A DNA stretch of 64,000 bases from Lachnospiraceae bacterium (GTDB taxonomy: Bacteria; Bacillota; Clostridia; Lachnospirales; Lachnospiraceae), in the NCBI GenBank assembly GCA_910574745.1, contig CAJTCE010000014.1, positions 1 through 64,000 of the forward strand, in the 5' to 3' direction. Under the pieces are notes generated by a model. That model ran no database searches and was not told the DNA's origin. It worked only from the letters and a program-made list of their open reading frames with translations. The position numbers were made by a program, and so were the translations under genes. Shown in pieces: positions 51,178-61,135 of this stretch (positions within the stretch are counted from its first letter, which is position 1; every line of letters starts with the position of its first letter).

Positions 51178-53451
51178 TTACTGATTTATTTTGTCGATGA
51201 CTTTTTGCAGTTCATCAAAATCAATGGTTCCATTCTGGAAACTTACCATAGCGCGAAGAGGCATATACTGCATCATGGCTTCCTGCATTGCTTTGGAAGA
51301 GCTTCCCAGCCCACTCTCCTCAGAATTGGTATCACATGATTCAAGCATAGTACATGCGGCATATAATGGTTCTAAGAAAGAAGCCGCCCTTTCATCCTTT
51401 GAAATATCCCCGAAGGTGGTATTCAAATGGTATTTCTTTTGAATTACCTTTGTGGATTCCACCATCACTGTGTCCTCAAGCTTTATATCGGTACAGGAAC
51501 GTCCGATCATGATCTTAAAGCTGCCGCTTTCCACATGGAAATCCCCAAGCTGTACATTATAATATGCAAAGGCTCTTGCATCCAGCTTCATGCTGACCGT
51601 TTTCGTCTCTCCAGGCGCAAGCTCCACCTTCTCAAAGCCCTGCAGTTCCTTTACGGGACGGATAACCGTGCTTTCTTCATCCGCCACATAAAGCTGTACA
51701 ACCTCTTTTCCGACCATGGTTCCTGTATTTGTCACATCCACGGAAACCGTCAGGACTTCCGTATCCTTCATGGCCTTTTTATCCAGCTTCAGATTGGAAT
51801 ATGCAAAATCAGTATAACTGAGTCCGTACCCGAAAGGAAAGAGAACATCCATTTTCTTTTTATCATAATAGCGGTAGCCTACGAATACGCCTTCCCTGTA
51901 TTCAACCACATCCTCTTCCCCGATGTAATATAAATAAGAAGGATTATCTTCCAGTTTTAAGGGGAAGGTTTCCGAAAGCCTGCCGCTGGGATTAACCTCG
52001 CCAAACAGAATGCGGTATTCTGCTTCTCCGACAGCTTCCCCGCCAAGATAAGCCTCCAGCACGCCTTTTACCTTGGAAATCCAGGGCATCTCTACAGGAG
52101 AACCATTATGAAGCACAACTACCACGTTGGGCTGTACCTTCACAATCTCTTCAATCAGATGGTTCTGACTTTTCGGCATCTGCATATGGGTGCGGTCATA
52201 GCCTTCCGATTCAAAAGCATCCGGCAGACCCGCAAAGACAACAGCCACTTCCGCTTCTTTCGCAGCCTTTACCGCTTCCTCCACCATCTTTTCATCCACT
52301 TTATCTTCCTGGTCGTTATAGCCCTCGGCAAAAATTACATTGGGCATATCCTTTACCAGCTCCAAAGCCCCCGTTACCTTATAGCTGTTAATATGGGAGC
52401 TTCCGCCGCCCTGGTATCTGGGTTTTTTCGCATACTGACCGATAAAAGCAATTTTTTGTTCCTTCTTCAAAGGAAGAATACCGTCATTTTTCAGTAAAAC
52501 AAGGGACTCCTCCGCTACCTTTCTTGAAAACTCATGCTGTTTTTCTTTATCAAATACCGCTTCCTTATCCCTGTTTTCCATAAAACGGTATACAATCTGA
52601 AGAATTCTTTCCACTGTCAGATCCAAAACCGCTTCATCCAGTTTGCCATCCTTTACAGCTTTTTCAATTAATTTGTCATTAACTCCGCATGAGGGCGGCA
52701 TTTCCAGATCAAGTCCCGCCTTAACGCCTGCCACGCGGTCGTTAACCGCACCCCAGTCGCTTACCACAAAGCCGTCAAAGCCCCATTCATCTCTTAACAC
52801 ATCCGTAAGGAGTTTCTTATTTTCAGCCGCATAGGTTCCGTTAATTCTGTTATAGGAGCACATAACCGTCCACGGCTTTGATTCCTTTACAGCCTTTTCA
52901 AATGCAGGCATATAAATTTCTCTCATGGTTCTTTCGTCAATTCTCGAATCCGAAGACATTCTGCGGGTTTCCTGACTGTTTGCCATAAAGTGCTTAATGC
53001 TGGTTCCCACATTCTTACTTTGTACGCCTTTGATATAGCTTGCCGCCATCTCTCCTGCCACATAGGGATCTTCCGAATAGTATTCGAAATTGCGCCCGCA
53101 TAAGGGAGAACGTTTAATATTTACCGCGGGTCCCAAAATAACCCCGACTCCCTCTGCCTGACATGCCTCTCCGATTGCCCGGCCCATCTCTGTAAGAAGC
53201 TCCCTGTTAAAGGAAGATGCAGATGCGCATCCCGTCGGATAGCAAACCGCCACAATACTGTCGTTGACTCCCAGATGATCGCCTTCATCCTTTTGTTTTC
53301 TCAATCCGTGAGGTCCGTCCGATACCATCATAGCAGGCACGTCCAGTCTCTCCACTGCCTTGGTGTGCCAGAAATCCCCTCCTGAGCAAAGGGAGGCTTT
53401 TTCCTCCAGTGTCATCTGCGAAATAATTTCCCTGATTTTTTCTGCAGTCAT
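51178..53451 (-). CDS. Glycoside hydrolase family 3 beta-glucosidase-like enzyme
   Basis: 757 residues, no signal peptide, so cytoplasmic. GH3 N-terminal barrel with SDGPHGLRKQ, the conserved GRNFEYYSEDPYVAGE and KHFMANSQETRR, and the nucleophile Asp in FDGFVVSDWGAVND (about residue 225). The GH3 C-terminal domain follows (AFIGQYAKKPRYQGGGSSHIN), then a fibronectin-III-like domain (VDVTNTGTMVGKEVVQLYV, about 555-640). About 90 extra residues at the C-terminus (from KYHLNTTFGDI) resemble the extra helical end of some clostridial GH3 enzymes. It likely cleaves beta-linked oligosaccharides or glycosides taken up by the cell. The divergent AraC gene is the probable regulator. Confidence 0.94.
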   Translation of the reverse strand: MTAEKIREIISQMTLEEKASLCSGGDFWHTKAVERLDVPAMMVSDGPHGLRKQKDEGDHLGVNDSIVAVCYPTGCASASSFNRELLTEMGRAIGEACQAEGVGVILGPAVNIKRSPLCGRNFEYYSEDPYVAGEMAASYIKGVQSKNVGTSIKHFMANSQETRRMSSDSRIDERTMREIYMPAFEKAVKESKPWTVMCSYNRINGTYAAENKKLLTDVLRDEWGFDGFVVSDWGAVNDRVAGVKAGLDLEMPPSCGVNDKLIEKAVKDGKLDEAVLDLTVERILQIVYRFMENRDKEAVFDKEKQHEFSRKVAEESLVLLKNDGILPLKKEQKIAFIGQYAKKPRYQGGGSSHINSYKVTGALELVKDMPNVIFAEGYNDQEDKVDEKMVEEAVKAAKEAEVAVVFAGLPDAFESEGYDRTHMQMPKSQNHLIEEIVKVQPNVVVVLHNGSPVEMPWISKVKGVLEAYLGGEAVGEAEYRILFGEVNPSGRLSETFPLKLEDNPSYLYYIGEEDVVEYREGVFVGYRYYDKKKMDVLFPFGYGLSYTDFAYSNLKLDKKAMKDTEVLTVSVDVTNTGTMVGKEVVQLYVADEESTVIRPVKELQGFEKVELAPGETKTVSMKLDARAFAYYNVQLGDFHVESGSFKIMIGRSCTDIKLEDTVMVESTKVIQKKYHLNTTFGDISKDERAASFLEPLYAACTMLESCDTNSEESGLGSSSKAMQEAMMQYMPLRAMVSFQNGTIDFDELQKVIDKINQ

Positions 53452-53640
53452 TTTTGATACTCCTTCCTGATCATTATTTTGTCACTTTCTTCTTTTACCG
53501 CTTTTTCTGTTAAGGCGCTTCTTGCCATAGCGGATTCATCATTTTTTCCTGCCGCAGCTGTTTTTGTTATTTCCTTCTATGCACATATGCTAACAGATTT
53601 TCTTTATTCGGACTATATCGTTTTTTGACTCATTTTTAGG

Positions 53641-53675
53641 TCAATATTGACTTTTTTCATTAATAATGCTAGGTT
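53641..53675 (+). promoter_or_regulatory. Candidate promoter and palindrome upstream of the AraC gene
   Basis: TCAATATTGA palindrome (53641-53650) overlapping a -35 TTGACT (53647-53652), with TAGGTT 17 bases on. The -10 is weak. The palindrome lies midway between the divergent GH3 and AraC genes and could be bound by the AraC protein (inference). Confidence 0.4.
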
Positions 53676-53745
53676 AAATGCAAGCCCTACACAAGGAAAA
53701 ATCCACAGGCAGAAAATTTATACAGCCAATCCAAAGGAGTCATTT

Positions 53746-54576
53746 ATGCAGCCCATTCATGAACAGGTCAAAACCGATACCGCCCTTCCCATGCGTTTTA
53801 CCGTGTATGACAGCGATAATGATTTAATTCCCATGCACTGGCATAACAGCCTGGAAATTGTATACATTCTGGCAGGTACTATGGATGTTACCATAAACGA
53901 CCATGTTACCAGGCTCTTTGCAGGGGATTTCATTATTGTCAATTCAAGGGAAATTCATTCAACCCATTGTATCGGCTCTTCACGGATTCTCCTGCTTCAG
54001 CTCCCTTACAACTTTTTAAAGGAACATATTCCGGGCTATGAATTTGTACGCTTTCAGGACACAAGAGGCCCCTTTAGTTTTCCCGGGCAAAACAAGCTAA
54101 AACCCCTTTTAGACCAGATGGCGGCTCTCTATGACGACAAGGGCACCATAGGACGTTTAAAGCTGACCTCCCTTTTGTACAGCCTGCTTTCCGAACTGGT
54201 TTCCGATTATATGGTTCATATAAGCGAAAACGCCAAGTTGAAAAATGACAAAAATTTCAACCGTCTTTCCCTGATTATGGACTACATAAAGGAACATTAT
54301 ACAGAAAATCTAAGCGTTTCCGAGGCTGCCGGACTCCTCCATCTGGAGGAAGCATACTTTTGCAGGTTTTTTAAAAAATACATGGGGCAGACCTTTTTAG
54401 AATACGTAAATTCCGTCCGGCTTAGGTACATTTATGAAGATATGATGAAAACAGACTTAACCCTTTCAGAAATTCTGGACAGACACGGATTCCATAATTA
54501 TAAGGCATTTTCCAAAATGTTTAAGGAAATATACGGAACCACTCCCAGCAAAAAGCGAAGAGAACAAACGGAATAA
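53746..54576 (+). CDS. AraC-family transcriptional regulator with cupin domain
   Basis: 276 residues from the ATG (MQPIHEQV) behind AAAGGAG; a longer upstream frame lacks a ribosome site. N-terminal cupin sugar-binding domain (LIPMHWHNSLEIVYILAGTMDV, about residues 26-50, with metal-type His residues, then VNSREIHSTHC). C-terminal AraC double helix-turn-helix (about 180-275: LSVSEAAGLLHLEEAYFCRFFKKYMGQTF and HGFHNYKAFSKMFKEIYGTTPS). This is the RhaS/MelR-like layout. It diverges from the GH3 gene, probably an activator for it in response to a saccharide. Confidence 0.92.
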   Translation: MQPIHEQVKTDTALPMRFTVYDSDNDLIPMHWHNSLEIVYILAGTMDVTINDHVTRLFAGDFIIVNSREIHSTHCIGSSRILLLQLPYNFLKEHIPGYEFVRFQDTRGPFSFPGQNKLKPLLDQMAALYDDKGTIGRLKLTSLLYSLLSELVSDYMVHISENAKLKNDKNFNRLSLIMDYIKEHYTENLSVSEAAGLLHLEEAYFCRFFKKYMGQTFLEYVNSVRLRYIYEDMMKTDLTLSEILDRHGFHNYKAFSKMFKEIYGTTPSKKRREQTE

Positions 54577-54621
54577 GGCACTGTCCCCCCCTTTACCCTT
54601 ATTCGAAACTGCATATCAGGC

Positions 54622-54657
54622 AAAAAAACACAGCCGGAAATTTCATTCCGACTGTGT
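54622..54657 (-). terminator. Terminator of the chemoreceptor-like gene
   Basis: On the minus strand ACACAG-t-CGGAA and TTCCG-g-CTGTGT pair across six bases and are followed by seven T residues. It can also act on the converging AraC transcript. Confidence 0.85.
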
Positions 54658-54720
54658 CTGTTTATCATATTCAGATTTTGTACGGCAATAGCCTGCCGCA
54701 TATCTGGTGCAGTTTATCAT

Positions 54721-56028
54721 TTATGAATAAATCTGAAACATATTGGTCTGTCTCGTCAAATCGTCTGCCACCTTATTCAGGCTGGTGGTTGCTGATTTGA
54801 TTTCGCCGATGGTTGCCGCAAGCTCTTCTGCCGAAGCCGCTGTTTCTTCCGTGGCAGCCGCATTTTCTTCCGCAATTGCGGAAAGGCTTTCTACAGAAGA
54901 CATTACCTGTCCTCTGGCGTCATCTAACACCTTGGTGGTGCTTGCAATTGCCTCAATTCCGTTTACCGTTACCAGAAGTCCTTCATTTACCTTATCAAAG
55001 ACTCTCTTGGTCATTTCTACCTTGTCAGCCTGGAAACCGATAATGGCATCCACCGTATTCATGGTCTTAACAGCCTGCTGGGATTCCTCCAACAGGTTGT
55101 TGATAATCCCTTCAATGGTCTTTGCAGACTGGTTGGACTGCTCAGCAAGATTTTTAATCTGCTCCGCAACAACTGCAAAGCCCCTGCCGCTTTCTCCGGC
55201 TCTTGCCGCCTCGATGGAAGCATTTAATGCAAGAAGGTTGGTTTCATTGGCAATGGATGCAATTAACTCTGTAGCTTTATGTATTTCCTGTGCGGATTCA
55301 TTGGTGGTATTGGTCTGTTCATAAATAACGGCGATCTGGCTCTTAACCTTCTGGGAAATAGATTTTAACTCCGCTACGGAATCGGCGCCTTCCTGACCGG
55401 CCGCCTTCATCTGTTCCGCATTGTCAAGCAGATGCTCTACAGCCCTTGAGGTCTCTTCGATCTCTTCGCCGATCTTAATAACCGCATCTGTAACCGACTG
55501 GGTTTCCGCCGCCTGGGTTGTAGCCCCGTTTGCCATATCCGTCATGGATCGCGCTACATCATCAGAAGCGTTGCTGGTATGCTCAGCCATTTTATCCAGC
55601 TTACCGGAAGCGTCTACAATAACATCGGATGTATTGCCTACTTGTCCGATAACATCCTTTAAGGAAACAATGACCTTATCCGCATGCTTTGCCAGAAATC
55701 CCATTTCATCCTTGCGGCCTACATCCCTCTTATCAATTCCCACAGTCAAATCGCCTGCCGCCGCTGCATCCAAGGAAGCAATAATACGATTGATGGAATT
55801 GACCAGACTCCATATAAACAGTCTCATAACAATTGCCACAATTGCAACTGTAATTACCGTAATCACTGCAAGGGGCTTTACAATCTCCATAGCATCTTTG
55901 CCAAGTATGATAAATGATGCCAGACAAAACTCTATTCCTACCAACAGCACGGGAAATATCGTATAAAACATTAGCTTCGTTTTCATTGTGAATACAGAAT
56001 CTGTATTCCTTAGTTTTTTTACCTTCAT
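54721..56028 (-). CDS. Methyl-accepting chemotaxis protein without a large sensor domain
   Basis: 435 residues. Two hydrophobic segments close together (about 19-43 and 50-72) leave almost no extracytoplasmic loop. HAMP follows (about 75-125), then a long helical signalling domain with the highly conserved tip [33 protein letters not shown] (about residues 265-297) that contacts CheA and CheW. Most receptors have a 100-200 residue sensor between the TMs; here sensing must be through the membrane, HAMP or another protein. No other chemotaxis genes are near. The following gene encodes a diguanylate cyclase with a similar HAMP region. Confidence 0.92.
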   Translation of the reverse strand: MKVKKLRNTDSVFTMKTKLMFYTIFPVLLVGIEFCLASFIILGKDAMEIVKPLAVITVITVAIVAIVMRLFIWSLVNSINRIIASLDAAAAGDLTVGIDKRDVGRKDEMGFLAKHADKVIVSLKDVIGQVGNTSDVIVDASGKLDKMAEHTSNASDDVARSMTDMANGATTQAAETQSVTDAVIKIGEEIEETSRAVEHLLDNAEQMKAAGQEGADSVAELKSISQKVKSQIAVIYEQTNTTNESAQEIHKATELIASIANETNLLALNASIEAARAGESGRGFAVVAEQIKNLAEQSNQSAKTIEGIINNLLEESQQAVKTMNTVDAIIGFQADKVEMTKRVFDKVNEGLLVTVNGIEAIASTTKVLDDARGQVMSSVESLSAIAEENAAATEETAASAEELAATIGEIKSATTSLNKVADDLTRQTNMFQIYS

Positions 56029-56147
56029 GATGTTACCCTCTCTTCAATACATTTTTAGTTGCTGCACGATTCCTCAGTAAAACTCCTCTAGTCACATCTT
56101 ACCACGAAACCGGGCTTTTTTAAAGAAAAATATTTGCAGCAGAAACA

Positions 56148-57416
56148 CTATACTACAATCCGGTTTCTACCTTCTGCTTTCCCCCTATACAAAAGATCGT
56201 CTGCTTTTTTAATCAAGGAATCCATGCTGTCTCTCCCGTCATACCGGGCAACACCGAAAGTAATCGTCACAGAGAAGCGGCAATCCTCATAATCGAATGT
56301 TTTATTGCATATTTCCTCCATAATTTTTTGCAGTGAAGCAAGGGCGCTTTCTTTATCCTCTTTGAATACCAGAAGAAACTCTTCGCCGCCCCATCTGACC
56401 GGAAATCCTTTATTCTCCAAATGCTTTTTAAAAATATCCGCTATAGACGCTAAAACCTTGTCGCCGCATTCATGTCCGTACCGGTCGTTGATTTGTTTGA
56501 AAAAGTCAATATCCCCCATGGCTACCGTAACGCATCTGTCCCTGTTGGCATGAACCTTCTCCATGCATTTAGCCAACTCGATCCGTCCTGCCCTGCGATT
56601 GAAAAGTCCCGTCAGTGCGTCCGTGGCTATCAGCTCTTTAATTGTCTCGGCAACCTCAACCGCATGACGGCCCATATCGCCGATTTCATCCTTGCGCCTG
56701 AGGACCACCTGGGGCATCTGGCCTGTAAAGTCGTTTTCCGCCAGTCCGCCGATATAATTCCTTACCTTGTTCACACAATCCACAATATTGCCCGCAAATA
56801 CGGAAACAACCGCAAGCATGATAACCAGTGCAATCACAAAAACCAATATGATCCTGGTAACAATTGTCCTGACATTTACTACCACGCTTTCATTGGATTT
56901 ACCGGCAAAGACCATGCCGCATACTTCGCCGTCATTGTACAGAGGCACATAGTAGGCAAAATAACCGACTCCCCGAATCTGGACATTTTTGGAATAGCAT
57001 TCATTTCCCGAAAAAACCGCATCCAATATCCGCGTATCATCCAGATTTGTATCTATAATCCGCTCTCCGTTTTTATCCCTTATGGTGGTAATAACCCTTT
57101 TATTCTCCCAGAATATGCTGATGTCCGCTCCTGTGTTTTCTTTAATCCGGTCTGCCAGAGCGCAATCCCCTGTCAGATCTGCGTCCCCCATATAAAAACG
57201 TTCATCCTCCATCCGTATTTCTCCCGGATAAGCAATGCCGTAGACGTCTATGGTTTCTCTTGCAATTCCTGCCAGTGATTTTTGAATTTCCAGTTCCATC
57301 CCCTCAGAGACACTCTGTCTCCCCACAATAACCAGAATGACTCCTAATAAAAGAATGGGAACTGCCATCAGACCTGCAAGGGAAAAAAATAGTTTTCCCT
57401 TTCTATCTTTTTTCAT
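56148..57416 (-). CDS. Membrane diguanylate cyclase (Cache-HAMP-GGDEF)
   Basis: 422 residues. TM1 (about 10-30), an extracytoplasmic single-Cache-like domain (about 35-185, with GYFAYYVPLYNDGEVCGMVFAGKS), TM2 (about 188-210), HAMP and a GGDEF domain (about 262-420) with the active motif RWGGEEFLLVF. It should make cyclic di-GMP from GTP. The usual inhibitory RxxD motif five residues before GGEEF is absent (ENKGFPV), so product inhibition is probably weak. Separated from the chemoreceptor-like gene by 119 bases; both are minus-strand and may form a signalling pair. Confidence 0.93.
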   Translation of the reverse strand: MKKDRKGKLFFSLAGLMAVPILLLGVILVIVGRQSVSEGMELEIQKSLAGIARETIDVYGIAYPGEIRMEDERFYMGDADLTGDCALADRIKENTGADISIFWENKRVITTIRDKNGERIIDTNLDDTRILDAVFSGNECYSKNVQIRGVGYFAYYVPLYNDGEVCGMVFAGKSNESVVVNVRTIVTRIILVFVIALVIMLAVVSVFAGNIVDCVNKVRNYIGGLAENDFTGQMPQVVLRRKDEIGDMGRHAVEVAETIKELIATDALTGLFNRRAGRIELAKCMEKVHANRDRCVTVAMGDIDFFKQINDRYGHECGDKVLASIADIFKKHLENKGFPVRWGGEEFLLVFKEDKESALASLQKIMEEICNKTFDYEDCRFSVTITFGVARYDGRDSMDSLIKKADDLLYRGKAEGRNRIVV

Positions 57417-57502
57417 TATGACATTCCCTCTTCACTAATTTCTTTATTCATTTTAACAAATACCGACCTTTTTAGCAATGCTTTTCAACGGTCCGCCCAG
57501 CC

Positions 57503-57949
57503 CTATGCCAAAAATTTGTCCACATTCATTGCACATTCTTTTCTCGGTATGTAAGTCTCCTTTGAAAGCCCGGGAACCAGTTCTTTTAATCCTTCCTCCG
57601 GAGAAGCTATAACTTTCAGCTTATCCTTTCGCGCAAGACGCTTTATCCTGTATTCCAGCTTTGCCGCCGACGAATAGGAAACCGCCTCCCACACCATCAT
57701 AATCTCCAGAATCTGACGGCTTCTTGTATACTTTGCACCTTTCCCTGTCTTATGATAATGCTCTCCCATCCTCTTTTTCAAATTCTTCGTGATTCCCGTA
57801 TACAGGGAACCATCCTGACATTTCACTATGTAGATAAATGCCCTCTGTTCTTTTTTATCAATATTCCCATCCGGCTTATCCGTTTTCTCCTCCGGTTTGC
57901 CGGTATTCTTATCCAACATATTTTCCATCATCACATCATTTTCTGTCAC
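57503..57949 (-). CDS. GIY-YIG nuclease-domain protein (UPF0213/YhbQ-like)
   Basis: 148 residues if the upstream GTG is used; the first ~36 residues are hydrophilic and low-complexity (NTGKPEEKTDKPDGN), and an internal start is possible. The GIY-YIG domain follows: AFIYIVKCQDGSLYTGITKNLKKRMGEH, with the Tyr, Arg and the later Glu in KLEYRIKRLARKDK. These small single-domain proteins occur in most bacteria; a DNA repair or nucleic-acid cleavage role is presumed. It follows the upstream small gene by 12 bases. Confidence 0.85.
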   Translation of the reverse strand: MTENDVMMENMLDKNTGKPEEKTDKPDGNIDKKEQRAFIYIVKCQDGSLYTGITKNLKKRMGEHYHKTGKGAKYTRSRQILEIMMVWEAVSYSSAAKLEYRIKRLARKDKLKVIASPEEGLKELVPGLSKETYIPRKECAMNVDKFLA

Positions 57950-57961
57950 ATAGTTTTCATT

Positions 57962-58357
57962 TTACTTAAGGCTTCCGAAAAACTTGTTCTCATAATCCGT
58001 TCCCGTATCGTGCTGCATCCTCTTTACATACTCCTCCGGTTCCTTTGCCATTTTCAAAAAGGTATCAAAAGCCGAAAGCACCATTTTTGCCTCATTATTT
58101 TTCATATCGTAATTATCCCGGTCCATCCTTGACTTAAACCCGTCCATCTGCCAGATGAGCACATCCACCACCTGATACCCCTCAATCCTTACTTCTCCCA
58201 AAAACTCCTTTTTTACCAGATAATAAACATACTCCTTATAAATATCGTCCCTCTCTGACAACTCCTTCCAGAACTCCTCAAAAAAACCTTCCGAAAAGCC
58301 GTTATCCAGACATGCCTTCTTTGTAAAATTACGAACCTCTTCCCTTGTAATGCGCAT
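57962..58357 (-). CDS. Uncharacterised small cytoplasmic protein
   Basis: 131 residues from the ATG (MRITREEVRNF) after GGGGGAG; nine upstream codons are unsupported. Mostly charged helix with FFEEFWKELSERDDIYKEYVYYLVKKEFLGEVRIEGYQVVDVLIWQMDGFKSRMD and a Tyr/Asn-rich middle. No transmembrane segment, signal or recognised motif. Resembles short hypothetical proteins seen in Lachnospiraceae, but no name is offered. Twelve bases separate it from the GIY-YIG gene, so the two are probably co-transcribed. Confidence 0.7.
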   Translation of the reverse strand: MRITREEVRNFTKKACLDNGFSEGFFEEFWKELSERDDIYKEYVYYLVKKEFLGEVRIEGYQVVDVLIWQMDGFKSRMDRDNYDMKNNEAKMVLSAFDTFLKMAKEPEEYVKRMQHDTGTDYENKFFGSLK

Positions 58358-58479
58358 CTTACTCCCCCCTATCAACAAACACACGCCTATTTAAATCATT
58401 CTACCACAGTCCCGCCACAAAAACATTACATTTTTGACAAGCAGTAACCCTATATTTTTAAACCGAGGCGGCCTCCCAT

Positions 58480-59595
58480 CTACCTAAGCCTCTTATACTC
58501 CCCCACAGTATACCCCGTATATCTCTTAAACTGCCTGCAAAAATAAGAGGAATACTGATACCCCACCTTCTCTGCCAGCTCATTCACATTATCCGTTCCC
58601 TGCTCAATCAGCTCAACCGCCTTTTTCATCCTGACCTCAGTCAGATATTCCACAAAGATCTTATCCAAATGCTGCTTAAACAAGTGGCTAAGATAACTTG
58701 CATTGATCTTCACATGGGCGGCTGCCGTTTCCAAGGAAATATCCTCCCCGTAATGGTTTCCGATATAAGACATTACCTTATTCAAATGCTGGCTGTCCGT
58801 CACATCTCCCTCTCCCTTTTGACCCTCTTCCGATTCCCCCAAAGCGGAATAATAGGTTTTGGGAAGCTGCTCATAAATATCGGTAATCAGGCATCCCGCC
58901 TTAATCTCCGGCTTCACGCCGAAAGCGGCCATAGAAATATCGTTTAAAACCCCCGGAAGGTCTGCGGACAACTGCCCGTATATAAACTCATCCATAACAT
59001 CATCTGAATATATCAGCATGGGAAGCACATTTCCCTCCGCCGGACAAAGGGTAAAATCACAGATCAGGGAAAGCCTTTTTGGCAGCTCCTCCCGGAATTT
59101 TTGAAATCCCTTGGATACAAATAATTCCTCATACCGTTCCTTTGGAAAAATAAGCGACAAAATAAAGCCGCTGGCAAAATTCCTGCCGCTGCTTTCTTCC
59201 TTTTTATCCCCTATATTCTGTTTTTGCAACTTCCGGAAAATTTCATCCAGCCGTTCCTTTAACTCCGCCTTCTTCACGGGCTTTAGTAAATAAGCGTCCA
59301 CATGCAGATGCAGTGCATCCTGGGCATAGGCAAACCTGCCGTAAGCGGTTTTGACTATCACATAACCGCCATAGCCCTGATCTCTTAAAAGCTTCAAAGC
59401 CTTCAAGCCGTTAAGCCCCGGCATTTCTATATCCAGAATTAAAATATCCGGCTGCTCCTTAAGGGCATTCTCCACCACCTGGGTGCCGTTTTTCGCATCA
59501 GGCAGTATTACCGCCTCCGGATAATTCCTCTCTAAAAAAATCCTCATGGACTTTAATTCCAGTTCTTCATCATCTGCTATCAATATTTTATACAT
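58480..59595 (-). CDS. AraC-type response regulator (YesN-like) of the second sugar system
   Basis: 371 residues, GAGGA 7 bases before ATG. Receiver domain (about 1-120) with phospho-acceptor Asp in PDILILDIEMPGLNGL (about residue 55). A short middle region (about 130-265), much shorter than in the first YesN-like protein here. C-terminal AraC DNA-binding domain (about 270-370: ISLETAAAHVKINASYLSHLFKQHLDKIF and AEKVGYQYSSYFCRQFKRYTGYTVGEY). The gene overlaps the kinase gene by 16 bases. Likely activates the upstream sugar transporter operon or its own. Confidence 0.92.
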   Translation of the reverse strand: MYKILIADDEELELKSMRIFLERNYPEAVILPDAKNGTQVVENALKEQPDILILDIEMPGLNGLKALKLLRDQGYGGYVIVKTAYGRFAYAQDALHLHVDAYLLKPVKKAELKERLDEIFRKLQKQNIGDKKEESSGRNFASGFILSLIFPKERYEELFVSKGFQKFREELPKRLSLICDFTLCPAEGNVLPMLIYSDDVMDEFIYGQLSADLPGVLNDISMAAFGVKPEIKAGCLITDIYEQLPKTYYSALGESEEGQKGEGDVTDSQHLNKVMSYIGNHYGEDISLETAAAHVKINASYLSHLFKQHLDKIFVEYLTEVRMKKAVELIEQGTDNVNELAEKVGYQYSSYFCRQFKRYTGYTVGEYKRLR

Positions 59596-61094
59596 AGGTT
59601 TTCCTCATAAGGGATTGTTACAGTTATGGCTGTTCCCCCGTTTATTTCCGACACAATTGTCACATCAAACCCGTCTTTAAAAAACGCCCGCATTCTGTCA
59701 ATGACGTTTTTCAGTCCGATGCTGTCTGAATGGATTCCCTGTACGTCCGTCCCTTCAATATAACCGGAAATCGCAGAAAGCTTTTCCTCCTCTATTCCTC
59801 TGCCGTTATCCCTGATACAAATCCCGATGCTCTTCCCCTCACAGCTTACTGAAATTTCCACTCTTCCTTCTCCCTGACAGCATCCTAAACCATGTATAAT
59901 GCTGTTTTCTATAATAGGCTGAAGGGTCAGCGCCGGTATTTTTCCCTTATCCGCCTTTTCGTCATAACAAAGGGAAAAGTCAATTCTGTCTCCGAAACGT
60001 ATTTTTTGAATATAGATATAATCCTTTACATTTTTGATTTCCTCCGCCATGGTGGACACATGATGAATGTCCTTCAGATTATATCTGAAATAATCCGATA
60101 CCGCTTCTATCATCTGCTCCGTCTGGGGAGCCTCCTCAAGATACGCCATCTGTGCTATGCTGTTTAAGGTATTGAACATAAAATGGGGATTGATCCTCGC
60201 CTGCAGCGCCTTCATTTCGCTTTCCTGCAGCAGCTTTTCCATTTTAATATGCTCAAAATGCTGTTGTTTTAGTTGAAGTTCCAGCTTCATGTTAATTTCC
60301 ATCTGGCCTACCTGTTCCTCAATTCGAAGAAGCATGGCATCAAAGGTGTCTGCCAGATTTTTCACTTCATCCCTGCCCCATTCCACTTGTCCCGGTTCAT
60401 CCGCCCGGTAATTGGCCGCTTTATAAGCCAAGGCGGACAAAGGACTTAACACGCCTCTTGAAAACCAGAAAAGCATAACGGCTACCCCGCCGAACATAAC
60501 CAGAATTACAAAGACGCAGATTCCTGCAATGAAGGATTTTTCTCTCTCCAGCACTTCTTTTTCTTCTTCGGAAAACTGCTCCACGGCGCGGTAGACGTAA
60601 TCATAATATTTGTCAATAAGCGATGCGGTATAAGCCGTTTTTTCATACCCCGCCGTTCTCTCCTCCCGGTTCTGGGACGCAAACAGCAGCAGGCCCTCCT
60701 CTGTCTGCCCGGAAAAGGTATCTATCATATTGTTCAAATCATCAATTTCTCTTATGTAAGCATCCTCAAATATATCGCTTTTCAATGCGGCGCTATCCGA
60801 CACCAGCTCCTTAAGCCCCACACAAATCGCTTCTTTATCTTCTTCCTTACCCGAAACCAGATAATATTTATACGCTTGTGCCACTTCATTGACACTGATT
60901 TTCAAATCATAGACACGGTTATTCATATCCAGGAGGGTTTCCATTTTGTGCTGCATATAATTCATCATGCCAAACAGCAGCCCGCTGGTCAAAAGAAGCA
61001 CCGCCACAATGACCAGCAGACACAGTGAAAATTTTTCCTTCAAGGTAGATTGTCTAATTTTACCAGGTTTCATTCCATTTTTCCCATACAACAT
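59580..61094 (-). CDS. Sensor histidine kinase (YesM-like) of the second sugar system
   Basis: 504 residues from MLYGK; MKPGKIRQ seven codons on is possible. TM1 (about 25-48), an extracytoplasmic all-helical domain (about 50-190), TM2 (about 193-215), HAMP (about 216-270), His_kinase motif ALQARINPHFMFNTLNSIAQ (phospho-acceptor His) and ATPase domain with N-box IENSIIHGLG and G-boxes DNGRGI and SDSIGLKNVIDR. It lies 41 bases after the sugar ATPase gene, so kinase and regulator follow the transporter genes here, the reverse of the first locus. No dedicated binding-protein sensor gene is adjacent. Confidence 0.92.
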   Translation of the reverse strand: MLYGKNGMKPGKIRQSTLKEKFSLCLLVIVAVLLLTSGLLFGMMNYMQHKMETLLDMNNRVYDLKISVNEVAQAYKYYLVSGKEEDKEAICVGLKELVSDSAALKSDIFEDAYIREIDDLNNMIDTFSGQTEEGLLLFASQNREERTAGYEKTAYTASLIDKYYDYVYRAVEQFSEEEKEVLEREKSFIAGICVFVILVMFGGVAVMLFWFSRGVLSPLSALAYKAANYRADEPGQVEWGRDEVKNLADTFDAMLLRIEEQVGQMEINMKLELQLKQQHFEHIKMEKLLQESEMKALQARINPHFMFNTLNSIAQMAYLEEAPQTEQMIEAVSDYFRYNLKDIHHVSTMAEEIKNVKDYIYIQKIRFGDRIDFSLCYDEKADKGKIPALTLQPIIENSIIHGLGCCQGEGRVEISVSCEGKSIGICIRDNGRGIEEEKLSAISGYIEGTDVQGIHSDSIGLKNVIDRMRAFFKDGFDVTIVSEINGGTAITVTIPYEENLCIKY

Positions 61095-61135
61095 TTATAC
61101 TGCTCTGTTTAATGATACCCTGCTCCGCATTCCGT

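Noticed and set aside
57503-57949. Homing endonuclease or mobile intron nuclease
   Set aside because: It is a short single GIY-YIG domain of the common housekeeping type; no intron or repeat flanks it.
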